Shown one piece after another: positions 52,001-63,527 of a stretch of DNA of 64,000 nucleotides. Each line of letters opens with the position of its first letter. Positions within the stretch are counted from its first letter, which is position 1. The notes below the pieces were generated by a model. The model had not been told where the DNA came from. It ran no database searches and saw only the letters and a list, made by a program, of their open reading frames with translations. Origin of the DNA: Otis tarda (lineage: Eukaryota; Chordata; Aves; Otidiformes; Otididae); the NCBI GenBank assembly GCA_026413225.1, contig CM048554.1:47401963-47465962 (forward strand), in the 5' to 3' direction. The position numbers were made by a program, and so were the translations under genes.

Positions 52001-55000
52001 ATATTCCTGTTATGATCACAAAGCAATGGTATACACCTGTCAGTCATCTAGAAGATTCAGTATGCCTGCTACTGACCTAAAGGTGTTAAATACCAGTATA
52101 AAAAACAAGTTAGATAAAGCATTAAGTACATGTGGGCTTATTAAGACCTGTCTTATTTCAACAAAGAGGCAAATTCATGGGATTTGCTGAGAAAAGCCAT
52201 CAGCAGGTAGGATGCAAGCAGGTAACAGTTTGCCTTCAGGGAGATTTGTAGCATTTCAGCTCACATTTGCAGCAAGACATGGGCACACACACGTTTTAGT
52301 TACTGGGAGTCAACACAATAATGTTGTAAGCAAAAACTTCCTTGGATCCAAGAAAAACCACGTGTCCCTGTGCGATGCTACCAGCATTTGCCATCAGGTG
52401 AGGTGTTCAGTCGAAGAAAGTAATTTTGGGCAGGTTGTAAGGAGCTCTGCTGTCTCCCATGGCACATGTTTTGATGGAGTGGGTTGGTGTCTGGATTGTG
52501 CTGTGGACCTGTTTCCTGTGGGCTTGTGGGGAAGCAGAGGCTGATGTTGGGCAGGGCAAGGGAGCTGCTTGGGTTCGTCTCCTCCGCCATGCTGGTAGCT
52601 AAGGGAGGGCACTTGTTCTGTGCAAAGAACTGCTGGATTTCAGGGGTTTCTTATTGCTCTATGTAGTAGTGTCACAGTGCTTGAGACCTATTATCAGAGA
52701 TTTTTGAAGAATAATTTAAACAAGTGAATCTAGCATGAAAATGAGAGGAGGAAAAAGCTGATCAAGGTCACTGAGGTTATCTGTGCCCTTCTCCCACAAG
52801 CAGTTGTTTATACAGCTTCTTCTTATGGCTGGAATGACTTTCCAAAACCTGTCAGGGCTCAGTGCGAACAGAGCGTTTCCCATTGACATCAGTGAGCTGT
52901 GAAATGCACCTTAAGCTTCCAGGCTTGTTTCATTCGGGGCCTTACCTAAAAGCCGTCTTGGCAGCAGCGCTTACAAAAACAAATGTGTTGTTTTCATTTA
53001 AATAATTTAAGATGCCTTCTCTAGATATCTCTTCTGCAGTGGGTGACAACATGATTGTATCTCCCGCACCTTTGACTTTCATTAATCCCTCCCTTCCTGA
53101 TTGCTATACCTTCTCTTGTTTGTCTGACGCTCGTCATGTAGGTTGCAGGCTCTGGGCCAGCAAATCTCCTCTCCACGAGAGCATCCAGCCTGTCTTTGGG
53201 CTCTGTCAAAGCAGCATAAGATGCTGTGAAATCTTTACGGTCTCTGCAGTAGAGGCACAATTGTGTTTGTTTATTGCATTAATATTCCCTATTTTGCAAG
53301 CTGAGTAAGGAAAAAAAGGTGAATTTATTTGTATTTCAGTCTGTAATTTGAAGTATTGTGGAAGTGTCAATCCCAGAGATTTGGCAATGAAGTAATCTCT
53401 CCCTGTTCATAGGGGAAAGAGGTTCTTTGTTCTTTGGGGGAGTTACAGTGCTGATAGACGTCCTCGGCAATAGTGACTTGAAGAACAGAGTAGCGTGGAG
53501 ATACTGTATTGAATAGAAGTTGCTATTTGGTTGTGTTACAACAGGAAGCTCATTCTTGCAGGTCTGCTCATGGTGCTGGTGGTATTTTATAAGATAATCA
53601 CGTGGGGGGAAAAATTAATTTCCATTCTTTTGCTTTATGTTTAGATACATCACTTTGAGATCACAGAATGAAAACAGCATGAAATGTAACAGCAAAGACA
53701 GCACAGCAAGATACAGGAGTCTCACAAATTCTCAAAAATCAGGTAATGTTGCAGCATCATATGTCCAGTTTCTATAAGCCTGGCTTGTTTAACGGGGCCA
53801 AATACTTTATACGTTTTGAATGTTTTCCAAAATCTGGGGCTTCTGAGTCTCTGTGGCATTGCTGATGGACTTCTCAAACACGACTAGCTGTGTGTTGGCT
53901 TTGTGTCCTGTAATACATTGGTTTTTGTACTGTAGTATGTATGACACTGGAGATCATCACACACTTAAATTTTTCTTAAAGGTCTACCTTGGCTACATTG
54001 TCTTATACCAGCAAAATGGACATTACTGTAGTTTAAAAAAAAAAAAAAAAGGCAGTTGTAGTGGTCAGCTCTGTGTAGCGATTGGATTTTACTTGGCTCC
54101 ATTGCTAGGTACCAACCTGATCTTTTCAGAGGGTCCTGCAGCTGCATTTCTCAAAAGTTAGTCTCCTTTGGGGAAGACACTGTGCTCAAAAATAGCTGTT
54201 TCCTCCCTCCTGAAAGCTTAGCCATATGCTATTTTCTACATATTACTACTTCTGCCTGTTTTTTAATTGTTTATCTGTCTCAGGATATTTCCTTCTTGCC
54301 CATTTTTGCAAATCCTAGCGTATGTTCTCTGACTGTTTCACAGCATTTACAGTTACAGAAAAAGGCAATCACATTACAAGTTTCAGAGCATAAACACCGT
54401 AGAGGTCAAAGAAAATGGTTAAGTCATTATAAGGATGCTCACCTTATACTAAAATTGTGTGCTTATCACAGCTGTGATCACAACAATAGCCAATGGATTG
54501 ATGTTTGAGTGGAAACGCGTAAAAATTTCCCCTCTTCCGTCAGATCAACAGAAGTGACCAAAGATTGTAATATAGCCGCATGTGATGTGGGCAAGGTCTA
54601 ACCTAAGATCATCACGCCAGACGTGTCTTGTCATGTCTGCAGAGCTAAGATCTTGCTGGGGAAAAACAAGCCACTCAGTTCAGTAATAGAAGTAAACTAA
54701 AATAGGAAATTGAGGGCAATTTTGATAATAGGCCATGTTTCTTTTCCAGGAAGTATTTGAAAGTATTGCCCTTGATGTAGGATTCAGCAGAAGGTACTAC
54801 AATTTATTTCATCTAAGCAGTCAGTAAACCCAGATTGGCTGAAGAGATTTCAAATCAAGTTTCACAGACAGCTTCAGCCTTGATCAAGCATGCAGTAATG
54901 TATTCGTGAATATTAAAAAAATAATTGTTTATCACAGGTGATCAGCCACTTTAATTAATACTGTCTTCTGTAAGCTTTTTAGTTGTTCAGTCATGGAATG

Positions 55001-58000
55001 TGCAATTCAAGTGCCCTTCTGGCCTTACTCAAGGTTTGTATTTTATTTTATTTTTATTTTTAATCTTTTTTTTTTGTGGCGATCACATCATTTTATATTT
55101 GCCATTTTTATGAAGTAATGTGATACCTGCTTCAGTTGTAGTTCTACGAACCCTTCAAAGTGCCTCAAAACTGTAACACCACTTCACTGACAGCAAAGAT
55201 AATCAGATTTGTTGAAGCAACCTTCTTCTTTTCTTCAGGACTCGTGGAACTGTATCTCCCTTAAACCAAATTGGGTTAGTGGCTTTATTTAGAAATCAGC
55301 CTCCTCTTCTTGAATAACCAGAATTCTGTTAGTATTGGAGAAAAAAAGTTTTCATTAAGTTACGAATGCCTCAGAATGCATTTTCTACTTATAACTTAGA
55401 TCAAAAGGAGAGGAAAATGTTTTCTGCTTGTTTGTCTTCCTTTCTCCTCCCCCTTTTCTGGAGACTTTGAGATGATCAACTGTTGTTTTTGCTGTTGTTT
55501 TTTTTGTTGCCCCCCATTTTTTTTTTTAAAAAAAAAACAAAACAAACTTCATTGAAGTAGAGGAATTGCTTGGTTCCCCTCCCAATGCCATTGCTGCTCT
55601 CCCATCCCCCAAGTCCAATGTGTTCTTTATTAAAATGAATTAGGACATTCTAGTCTCTCGTAAGAGTGGAAATGGGAGCAGCTTAAATGAGCAGCCACAT
55701 GAGACTCAGCAGCCTTTCTAACTGCACTGCAGAAGGAGCTCAGCTGCAAAGGGAATGATAATTTTTGAAGGATTTGTGCAACCGTTGAAGAATTACCAGC
55801 ATTTATATTAAAAAGCAGCTAATCACTTTTTCCCCTTCCATTTTAAGAGTGTATAGCTTTCTTACTATGCTTGCTATAAAATCAATATACTAAATATTAT
55901 GCTTACTTTCCATCCTCTTCTCACTTTTGCAATTATTTTATGTGCTTATATTCTCATATACTGAAAAGGGTTTCTTGTTGATTTTGCCTAACAACACCAG
56001 TCTTTGGGTTTGTATGCAGATATGTGTGTGGTTTTGAGACTTCTGTTGTTCAAAGAAAGCCAAAATTGAAGTCCAGTAGAAAACATATGAGTGGTTGTAT
56101 CCAGGATTGGGATTAAAAGGTTTTCAGCCCTATAAGCATTGTCCTTGAGACCACTATAGGAAATTACTGCTAGTCCTTGAAATCTGTATTGCTATTTCAT
56201 TATTTATTCTAACCAAAATAGCTGTGTTCCTGATACCCTTTCACCCTTGTTTTCAGTCTTTGCATGTCTTTATTGCTATATGAGATGTCTTTAGGGTTTC
56301 TAGAGATATTGTTTAAAAAAGGGAGAAAAAGGTAGATCTTTGACTTGTTACTTTCTCACCTCTTTCCCCTTTTCTCTGCTAGTTCACCCAACCATCTTGC
56401 TTAGTGTTAGAAATTATTCAGTCTGTTTCAGTACTGTGCTGCTTTTTTTCATGTGCTTGTTTCCTGTGCCAAAAAAAAAGAAGTGGAGCTGAGGCTTGAA
56501 CTGTGGCTGCACAAAGAGTTAGGGAAGCAAACCTGGTCCCTAAACAGCCTGCAAGAGCACAGGGGTGTCTGAAATATGCCACCTTTCCTCTCCCAGTGCT
56601 GTGCTTCTCAGCCATCCAGCATTACTGCAGTCATTGCATCTGAAGATGTAGGGGTACCACCAGCTTCACTCCTGGGAGCTGGGTTTGAGTAATACAGGTG
56701 TCCCTCTTCTTAGGTAGCGCGCTCTCAGTTTTAAAGCCACTCATCTTGGTGGGTTGTTAGTGGTGGTTGTGTATGCCAGTACAACTGAAAACCATGCCTG
56801 TCTGTGCTATTCCTTACTTAAAGGCTGGGTTATAGTTAGCCTCTGTGACAGGGGCTGCTGGTAGCATCAGTGTTAGAACGGATGCTGTCAGGGAAAGAAC
56901 TGCTGTATATTCCTGTGCTGCCCTAAAGAAAATCAGACAGCAAGACGATGTGAATGATAGTTGTCTTGATTTAGGAGTAACTTAGCAGATCTCTCAGCTC
57001 TGAATAACAAAATAGGTCAATAAAAACATTCTCATAAAAAAAAGGCTAAAAATTGAAAAAGCAAAATCCTGTTTTGTTTCTGTTGAAGCTAAAAGAGGGG
57101 AAAAATTGAAAGGAAGGAAGGGAACAGAAAACTTCTGGTTTTGGGTTTCATCTGTAGTTAAAAAGGAAGCTTATATTCTAACAGCAAAAAGACAGCCACT
57201 TGGGAAAGCCCTGTCTCCGCCTTGAAAGGGCAGTAAGAGCAAGATTAAAACACGTCTCCAGTGTTGGGAGAACACATAGCAATGATGCAGTTCTGTAAAC
57301 TGGTATGCCTTAAGTTAGGTGTTATAAAAAACAGTTCAGACTGCTAGAAGTGGTGGTTAAACCTGCTTTAACAGCCATGTTACCCTCCCGAGGGAGGGAG
57401 ATGAAGAGGGGTGGTGCTGCAGCAAATGAGCGTCTGCTGGTACCCTTGCTTGTGAGTAGCTGCACGTGCTCTGTCCCACAGAAGCTGGTTGAACATGGAA
57501 GTCTCTTTTGCATCTGCCGCCTTATCCAGTCGTCTTTTTTTCCGGCATAACTAGTGATTAATCTACAAAAGCATGTAGGCTTTTTTTTGCTTAAAGTGAC
57601 TGCTGAAAAACGAAATAAGTTGGACAAACCGTAGGATCCAATTCACTTCTGATGCACAGCCATGCGGCATACTGAGGCTGCTTTGATCAGTGCTGTAACA
57701 ACTTTACAGCCTTTTAATGAGTCTGCTTCCTTCAGCATCTGCTCTTCTGCAATCTTTTGTCATCCCTCTCCATTAACTCAGTTCTGAAACTGGAACTGAC
57801 TGGCATTCAGTCCTGGTTTTGCAGCCGGTGCCCAGCCCAACTTTCATGCACTGACTTATTTGGAATGGATGTCTTGCTCTGAAATTCATGTGGATTCAGG
57901 CAGTTTCATAGTGTGACTGTGGCTTGATCTTATGTTCACTAGATTTGAAAAATTCTGCAGGTTTCAGCTTCTGTGGTGTGTGATGGAGCTGGGAGTGGTT

Positions 58001-58339
58001 TTTTTTGTTATAACTACCATCTTGATATTTCACTGCCTGTCTTCTCTAAGTTCTTCTGACTCTCCAGTGATATAGTTTATGAAGGAGGAAAATCAGATCA
58101 CCTTTATTAAAGACTGATAACATTGACATATTCTTCCATTCCATGTTCACAAGAATTAAGTTATGGCATGCTTCCAGGCGAGACTATTACTTGCCTTACA
58201 GTTGCTTATGTTTGAAGAGGGAGACAGTTTGGAGTCTGTAACAGCATTTCAGTTAACTTGGCATGTCCCTGGCTTTCAGTGTGGAGAGTGGAGCTGTGCA
58301 AGTTGCAGGGGACCACGTTGAAATGGAGAGAAAAGAGTT
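49065..58339. other. Non-coding DNA, no gene recognised
   Basis: It contains T- or A-runs (50121-50152, 54035-54050), a T11-A10 tract (about 55517-55537), a conserved-looking AT-rich block (51340-51490) and a possible old repeat fragment (52885-52960). Short ORFs, including 50371-50664 minus, have no recognisable product. Confidence 0.55.
52885..52960. repeat. Possible ancient sauropsid repeat fragment
   Basis: TTCCCATTGACATCAGTGAG followed by CATTCGGGGCCTTACC recalls the dispersed 'cattgacttcaatggg...ggcctta' element common in reptile genomes. The match is short and from memory. Confidence 0.25.
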
Positions 58340-58405
58340 GGAGTGAAACCTTGTCTTTGTTGACATCAGTTGAACTCCCATTAGCTTGAGTCTAGATTCC
58401 ATCCA
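58340..58405. repeat. Diverged copy of a palindromic sauropsid repeat
   Basis: GAGTGAAACCTTGTCTTTGT, TGACATCAGTTGAACTCCCA and TTAGCTTGAGTCTAGATTCC line up with a reptile element of the form 'gtgaaatcctggccccattgaagtcaatggcaaaactcccattgacttcaatggggccagg'. The two arms of that element are near-complements; here they are eroded. Family name not assigned. Confidence 0.4.
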
Positions 58406-61400
58406 TAAAATTAAGTAGGGTATTTTGCTTTCTAGGCAGGCTATGGCAATGTTGCTGTCTTCTTGATTTGTTTTCGTGTTTCTTCGTAGTGATTGCATAA
58501 TTGGGATATATCTCTAATGTCAGAAACATAATAGGTTAAGTAGCATAAATGACTGTTGGGAAGCGAACACAGAACTGCAGAACCATTGTTGCTTTAAAAC
58601 TCCTGCTGCTTTTATTTGTTTGGTTTAACCATTTAGTACTTAGAGTTGTTGTAATAAATTGCAGTGATGGGTGTTTAGGCATGAGTGCTAAACAAAAAGG
58701 AGAAAAAGCAACCTTTTCTTCCTATCATTGAAAAAAATAGAAATTATACAGCACGCTGCCAATGGCTCCTCAGTTGGCCAGAGACTTACTTTGGTGCCCC
58801 TAAAGCCTTAAGGATGTTCTATACAGCACTGAAATACCCTGTTAGATTTTAATCCAACAAAAAATGTCTACTGTTAGCATGTTGTTAAAGCTGATCACAA
58901 ATGCTCAGTGTGTACAGCATCAAGCCCTTGAATTTAAGCCTGTCAAGTACTAAAAAAAATCTGGTGTCTAAGGGACTGGTTTATTACTGATTATGCTTTT
59001 ATCAATGTGCCTATCTGCTTTTTTCCTATGTTACCTGAAGGTAGAATAGCAATGCTTTTTAAACTTTTGCAATTTTCTCTCTCCAGCTCAGTGATGCTTT
59101 TGAAAGGAATATGAAAGGAATTTTTTTTTTTTTGAAGAATGAGTGATTGAAAACAATGCCTATTTTCTCAAATGTGATCCTGAGTGACTGAACTCTCCAG
59201 TCCTTTTGTGACTTGATTGGTATTTTAATATAATACTCCATTATAATTTTTTTTTTTTTTTTTCAGATTTTACAAATGTATCTGTGTAACAGTGATAACT
59301 CTGTAATCTACCTAACAGACATCAGTATGTCCCGCCTCCCAAGCTGGAGGAGAGTTGATGATGCTGGAGCTTCTGGAGAGGAAATTTCAATGAGCTTGCT
59401 TTTTTAATTTATTTTTTTTATTTCTTCTGAAAGAGGGGAAGAGAGAGTTTTGTGCTAGTATCTCAGATATAAAACCCTCCTGACTGTTTTCCAGTAGCCA
59501 AAGAACTGTGACAGGTTACCCTCATGTGAAAGGGCACAGTAGGTGCAGCGTGGTGCACACTCAAGGGCTAGCATTTTCTCTGGTGACCACAAAACTAGGT
59601 ACAGGTGGTGGCATCTGCCACCGTGGTGCTCCTGCCTGTGGGAAGAGTAGGAGGTCAGGGGCCTGGCTGGCTGCCTGATTTCATTTTTATACCGAAATCA
59701 TGTTGTTTGCTGCTTTAAGAATAAGTGCTCTTCCTGTCTTTAATCCTGAAATTCTTGCAGTCTTGTAATTGTTTCCTGGAGACATTTATTGTCACTCACT
59801 GGTTTGTATCACTATTATTTCTTGTCCTTTGACTAATACTTGTCACTTCAAACTTTAAAAAGAAGGGCCAAAACCAAGGAACTTGGTGTAAGTTACAAGA
59901 CTGTTAATAGGTGAAACGGGACATACCTCCTCTACGAAAAGTGTATCAACAGATCCAATAGTACCATGTTCTCATGGTAAGATGTGTTCAGAGCATCTCA
60001 GCTGAGCTTTCTTACTTTGGCAGGGATAAGAGGAGATGCATATTCCTGTGTAGGATCCCTCTTTTTCTCTAAATATTGATGGCCTTTCAGTGTGAAATAT
60101 CACACAGTGTTTATTTTTATGCCCTTTGAATGTTTTGTGGAGGCTTTGTTTAGTTTCCTTTCATAATTTTTAATAGGAAGTCTTTGAAGTTGAGTTGTGG
60201 CTGAAAAATCCTGTTGGCAGCCTGGCCGTTCATTGTTGACTCCTATCTTTTTTTTTAATTGTGCATCTATAAAAATCTGGAAGGGAGTGTTTTCAGAGAA
60301 ACTATGAAGCAATGTATATTTCTGGAAAGAGGAAATAAACTTGCAATTATTCTGAGCCATTACTTGTCATGTGAAAATGTTACATGCTGATGGCTGCAGA
60401 TGGTTTACACAAAAACTGTGTACACACTGAAAGCCCTCTTCATCGGGAGCTATGGTGTTCTGTCATACATTATGCTAGAACGGAAAGGGTTTTTTTCTGT
60501 CTGCAGCTATGTATTACCCTTATTTGCTGTTGCTAGCACAGAACTTGTTAATATGCATCTGGCAATGGTTAAAATTTTCTCCATCACTGACTTCTTGATC
60601 TAGATGGATAAATATGGATTCCTCTTAAGTTTAAAAAGGTAAGGACATTGGTACACAGGAGTCTTTGGTGGAATATGTTATGTTTAGAAAGGCAGATGTG
60701 AAAGAGGCAGAGTTAAGGCTGTAGTCTAATATTTTCATGCTCTTGTTGAAGTTCAGAATCAGCTTTTATGTTAATACATATTTATGTATGCATAGGCACA
60801 TTGTACCTCTGTGCGTATGTGTGATTGTAGAAAAAGTGATTGCTTCATACTATGGAATAGTAAAACAGCCCTATAATGTGCCTATATATTTTGTTTTATT
60901 CATTGAAAACAGTACAGACGTCTGTAAGGTGTTTCTTTGAATTACAGTTTATATAGTAAAAATGATAAAAGGTTGCATTTGGTATAAGTTAGTCTGTTAA
61001 AACAATGCAAAACAAAGAAGGAAGGGTGAGAGGGTAGAGCAGAAGTTCAAGTTCAGCACTTCAGATGAAAGGTGAGTGATCAGAAACGATTTCCATGGAC
61101 TGGTTTGGTCGTAGCATTAATCAGATCCCACACAGATGGAGCAAACAAATCTACATGCACAGATGCAGTTAGGTAACTGTGCTTGTGATTTTTTTTTTTT
61201 TTTTTTTTTTTTAATTGTCACAGCAATGAGCATTGGTGTTGCATCACTGAAGAATAAGATGCTCTATTTTCATGCCACCAGTGGACACCTCCTGTAGATA
61301 CCCTAAAAGGTGTGAGAAGCTCTGTGCAAATCCCAGATTGCAATTAACTCTTCTATATGTCCTTTTTAGATGCTGATATCTGAGTACAGTCAGCTTTGTT

Positions 61401-61874
61401 CAAAGCCATGATTTTCTTTTACCTGCCTTCTCAAGCCTTTGTGGAGGCACCTGTGGTGTCCGCAGTACTTGATTTTGTGTTGTACAATGGATATGTTGCT
61501 TCAGACAGTAAGGCTTTAACACTAGGAAGGTGACTTGGCTTGACAGTTAACTATCGAGCTAAAACTAGTCATGAGAGAGCAATACGTGACCAGCTAAAAC
61601 TGCTTGAATGTTCATGTACTTCAGTGGAAAAAAACTGTTTTGAAGAATATGTCTTTATTGGTTTGGCAGAATGATTTTATCAGAGCACTAGTGAAGAGGC
61701 AGGATAATGGGATGAGACGAAGTAATCTAACTGCTCTGGAATAGCCCAGCTGCTACAGTTTTGCATCTGATTATGTATTTCAAACTAGGAGATTTTACAG
61801 TTTCCTCTGAGGCAATAACAATAACAGTTTATGCACAGAGCCAGCATTTAACTTGTCTTTCTCTTACTCCACAG
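58406..61874 (+). other. Intron upstream of the TRERF1 coding exon
   Basis: No recognisable exon. T-runs at 59267-59283 and 61189-61212 each lead into a CAG (59284-59286; 61221-61223), making acceptor-like signals, but no matching donor or conserved frame follows. The stretch ends at the acceptor CAG 61872-61874. Confidence 0.65.
61189..61212 (+). repeat. Poly-T run (24 T)
   Basis: Twenty-four T followed by AATTGTCACAG. It is a simple repeat about 660 bases before the exon; too far to serve as the pyrimidine tract of the exon's own acceptor. Confidence 0.9.
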
Positions 61875-62002
61875 GTGCCTGGCACGCTGAACCTATTGAT
61901 CTGTGTAGGATTTGCGCTGTGGTCCATTTATTGAAGATGTGAAGCAACGTCGAGTCTGAGATTGGAATTACTGACAGACTGGAGGAAGTCTTAGTCCTTG
62001 TG

Positions 62003-62032
62003 ATGCACATGGACATGCTGAATTATAAGTAA
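62003..62032 (+). promoter_or_regulatory. Upstream ORF 1 (9 codons) in TRERF1 5'UTR
   Basis: This ORF starts ATG CAC ATG GAC ATG and stops at TAA (62030-62032). Three in-frame ATGs within five codons make it likely that some scanning ribosomes start here if this stretch is in the mRNA. The stop lies 109 bases before the TRERF1 ATG, which leaves room for reinitiation. It would be absent if the acceptor at 62073 is used. Confidence 0.4.
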
Positions 62033-62039
62033 TTCTAGG

Positions 62040-62073
62040 TTCTTTTCCCCTCCCTTCCCTTCCCCACACTCAG
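62040..62073 (+). other. Candidate alternative splice acceptor within TRERF1 5'UTR
   Basis: An almost uninterrupted C/T tract (62040-62068) runs straight into CACACTCAG, ending at 62073; a further CAG ends at 62082. This is textbook acceptor structure and lies only 69 bases before the TRERF1 start codon. Using it would shorten the 5'UTR and remove the first two upstream start codons while keeping the one at 62100. It could instead be an unused C/T-rich stretch inside the longer exon. Confidence 0.45.
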
Positions 62074-62099
62074 CTATCTCAGGGTTCATAGAGATTTCA

Positions 62100-62135
62100 A
62101 TGGTTCACGTGCCTGTAAGTTTGGAACAGAAGTGA
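62100..62135 (+). promoter_or_regulatory. Upstream ORF 2 (11 codons), in frame with TRERF1
   Basis: ATG at 62100 (T at -3, G at +4, a middling context) opens an 11-codon ORF ending at TGA 62133-62135, six bases before the TRERF1 ATG and in the same frame. The stop is followed by C, the context in which TGA is most often read through. The 6-base gap is too short for efficient reinitiation, so translation of this ORF should lower TRERF1 output unless ribosomes scan past it or read through. Confidence 0.5.
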
Positions 62136-62141
62136 CCAAAA

Positions 62142-63527
62142 ATGGGGGACCAGCAATTGTATAAAACTAGTCATACTGCCAACAGCAATGAGAACTTGTA
62201 CTACCAACAACACCAAATGAACTCCCTTCCATCTCTAAATCATAGCTATGGGACATCTGTTATGGATGCTCCCCAGGTGTCCCCTCTCTCCCCCCAGTTT
62301 CCCCAAGATTCAAGAGACAGTATAGCTTTGCCTGTAGGTTCAAAAAGTCTCGGGTCACTGGATACGTCTAGACAAACCAGTTGGACACATTCTGGCTCAG
62401 GAAACCATGTCCCAGTAAGGAACAATTTGAATAATCAAAGCGCAATGTGGAGCCCCGTTGGGCAGGGGGATTCCCATGATGGTTACCAATATTCTTACAC
62501 TCAACCCAGTGAAAATCGATCACAAAAAATTACCAGTGGGGTCCTGCATAAATTGGACTCCTTTACACAAGTATTTGCTAACCAAAATCTGAGAATTCAA
62601 GTCAACAACATGGCTCAGGTTTTGCACACTGAGTCTTCGATGGTGGATAATTCTGGTGACAGTGCGCTCAGGCAGCTGCTGTCCCAGAAGCCAGCAGTTG
62701 AGCAACAGCCTGTAACTTCCAGTGTACAAAGATATCAACCAGTGCCGCAGCAAGCACACCAGAATTTTGCAAGCACACAGCAAAAGCAACAAATGCAAGT
62801 CATGCAGCACCAACAGTTGTACTACGACTACCAGCAGCATTTATCGCAAATGCAGATGCATTCAGCGTTTCAGCAAGGACAGACACACGTTCAACAAATG
62901 CAGTCCCAGCAGCTCTTACCGCAACAGATGCAGCACTTGCAGCAGACTCCATACTACGCTCAGCCACAGCAGGGACATCAGCGGCTCTCGATACAGGAGA
63001 TCCAACAGCAGCAGCAGCAGCCAGCTCGGCAGCAGCAGCAGCGACAGTGTCCGATGTCAATAGCTCCGTATTACCCAACGCAACCTGTCATGCAGCAGTT
63101 ACAGCAACAGCAGCAGCAGATGCAATTGTCGCTTCCTCCATATCACAGGGAGCCTGATCCAAAGACTATGCATGAACCACACCAGTACCCTCAGGATCCA
63201 AGTCATCCTGTGCAGCTGATCCAGTTGGGAGCAGTGCCTCAGTATTGCTACCAGGATCCTCACGAACAGTACAGGCACTTGTACCCACAGAGTTTACTGC
63301 AGCAGCAGCAGCAGGATCAGCAGAAGCAATACCCGAGTGAGAGCAGAGCGCCGTCTCTGAACTCCCACGTTGGCCTCACTCCACCAGAGACCACGGCGGA
63401 TCCTGCGCGGCAGGAGGTTAATTCTGTAGGTAATGCTGTCCCTCACCGACCTCTTTTGCCACCCTCGGGAGTTCACCTGAACAACAAAAGCTCTCAGCAA
63501 GACTCTCCAGGTGCTGCGTGGCCTCAG
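62142..63527 (+). CDS. TRERF1: TRERF1 first coding exon (N-terminal 462 residues; partial gene)
   Basis: TRERF1 (TReP-132) is a nuclear zinc-finger cofactor known to act with SF-1 and CBP/p300 on steroidogenic genes such as CYP11A1; its paralogues MIDEAS and ZNF541 scaffold HDAC1/2 complexes. Recognition rests on the opening MGDQQLYKT, the motifs MDAPQ..SP (41-48) and FPQD (53-56), and a block at residues 131-163 containing LDSFTQVFANQNLRIQ that I recall as nearly identical in mammals. Residues about 207-398 are Q-rich, with Q runs at 288-293, 297-300, 321-326 and 387-391. HRPLLPPSGVHLNN (435-448) and the final AWPQ match the end of the equivalent human segment. LRQLL at 176-180 fits an LXXLL nuclear-receptor box. 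The start has a strong context (A at -3, G at +4) and an in-frame TGA at 62133-62135 blocks upstream extension. The exon ends in phase 0 at CAG|GTGGGT. Zinc fingers and the ELM2/SANT region are in later exons outside the window. Confidence 0.93.
63003..63046 (+). repeat. CAG-rich (polyglutamine) tract in TRERF1
   Basis: Two short CAG runs coding for glutamine are separated by CCAGCTCGG. Two related tracts follow in the same exon at about 63092-63120 and 63298-63322. All keep the frame and lie in the Q-rich region of the protein. Such tracts commonly vary in length between species. Confidence 0.85.

Larger units (their letters stand above)
61875..62141 (+). other. TRERF1: TRERF1 5'UTR part of the first coding exon
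   Basis: A pyrimidine-rich stretch ending in CAG at 61872-61874 is a good splice acceptor, so the exon probably begins at 61875 and carries 267 bases of 5'UTR. The segment contains a bare ATG-TGA at 61937-61942 and two short upstream ORFs. A second, more pyrimidine-rich acceptor ends at 62073, so the true exon start could be 62074. I cannot tell from sequence which is used or whether both are. Confidence 0.6.

Noticed and set aside
59267-59330. Poly-T followed by CAG, like a strong splice acceptor
   Set aside because: A long T-run before a CAG occurs by chance near simple repeats; no conserved frame or clear donor follows.
61189-61223. Poly-T plus TCACAG, a second acceptor-like site upstream of TRERF1
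   Set aside because: Same reasoning; no exon-like sequence or donor could be paired with it.
63501-63516. Alternative donor CCAG|GTGCTG inside the TRERF1 exon
   Set aside because: Weaker than the CAG|GTGGGT 17 bases downstream, and the peptide up to AWPQ matches the expected end of the exon.
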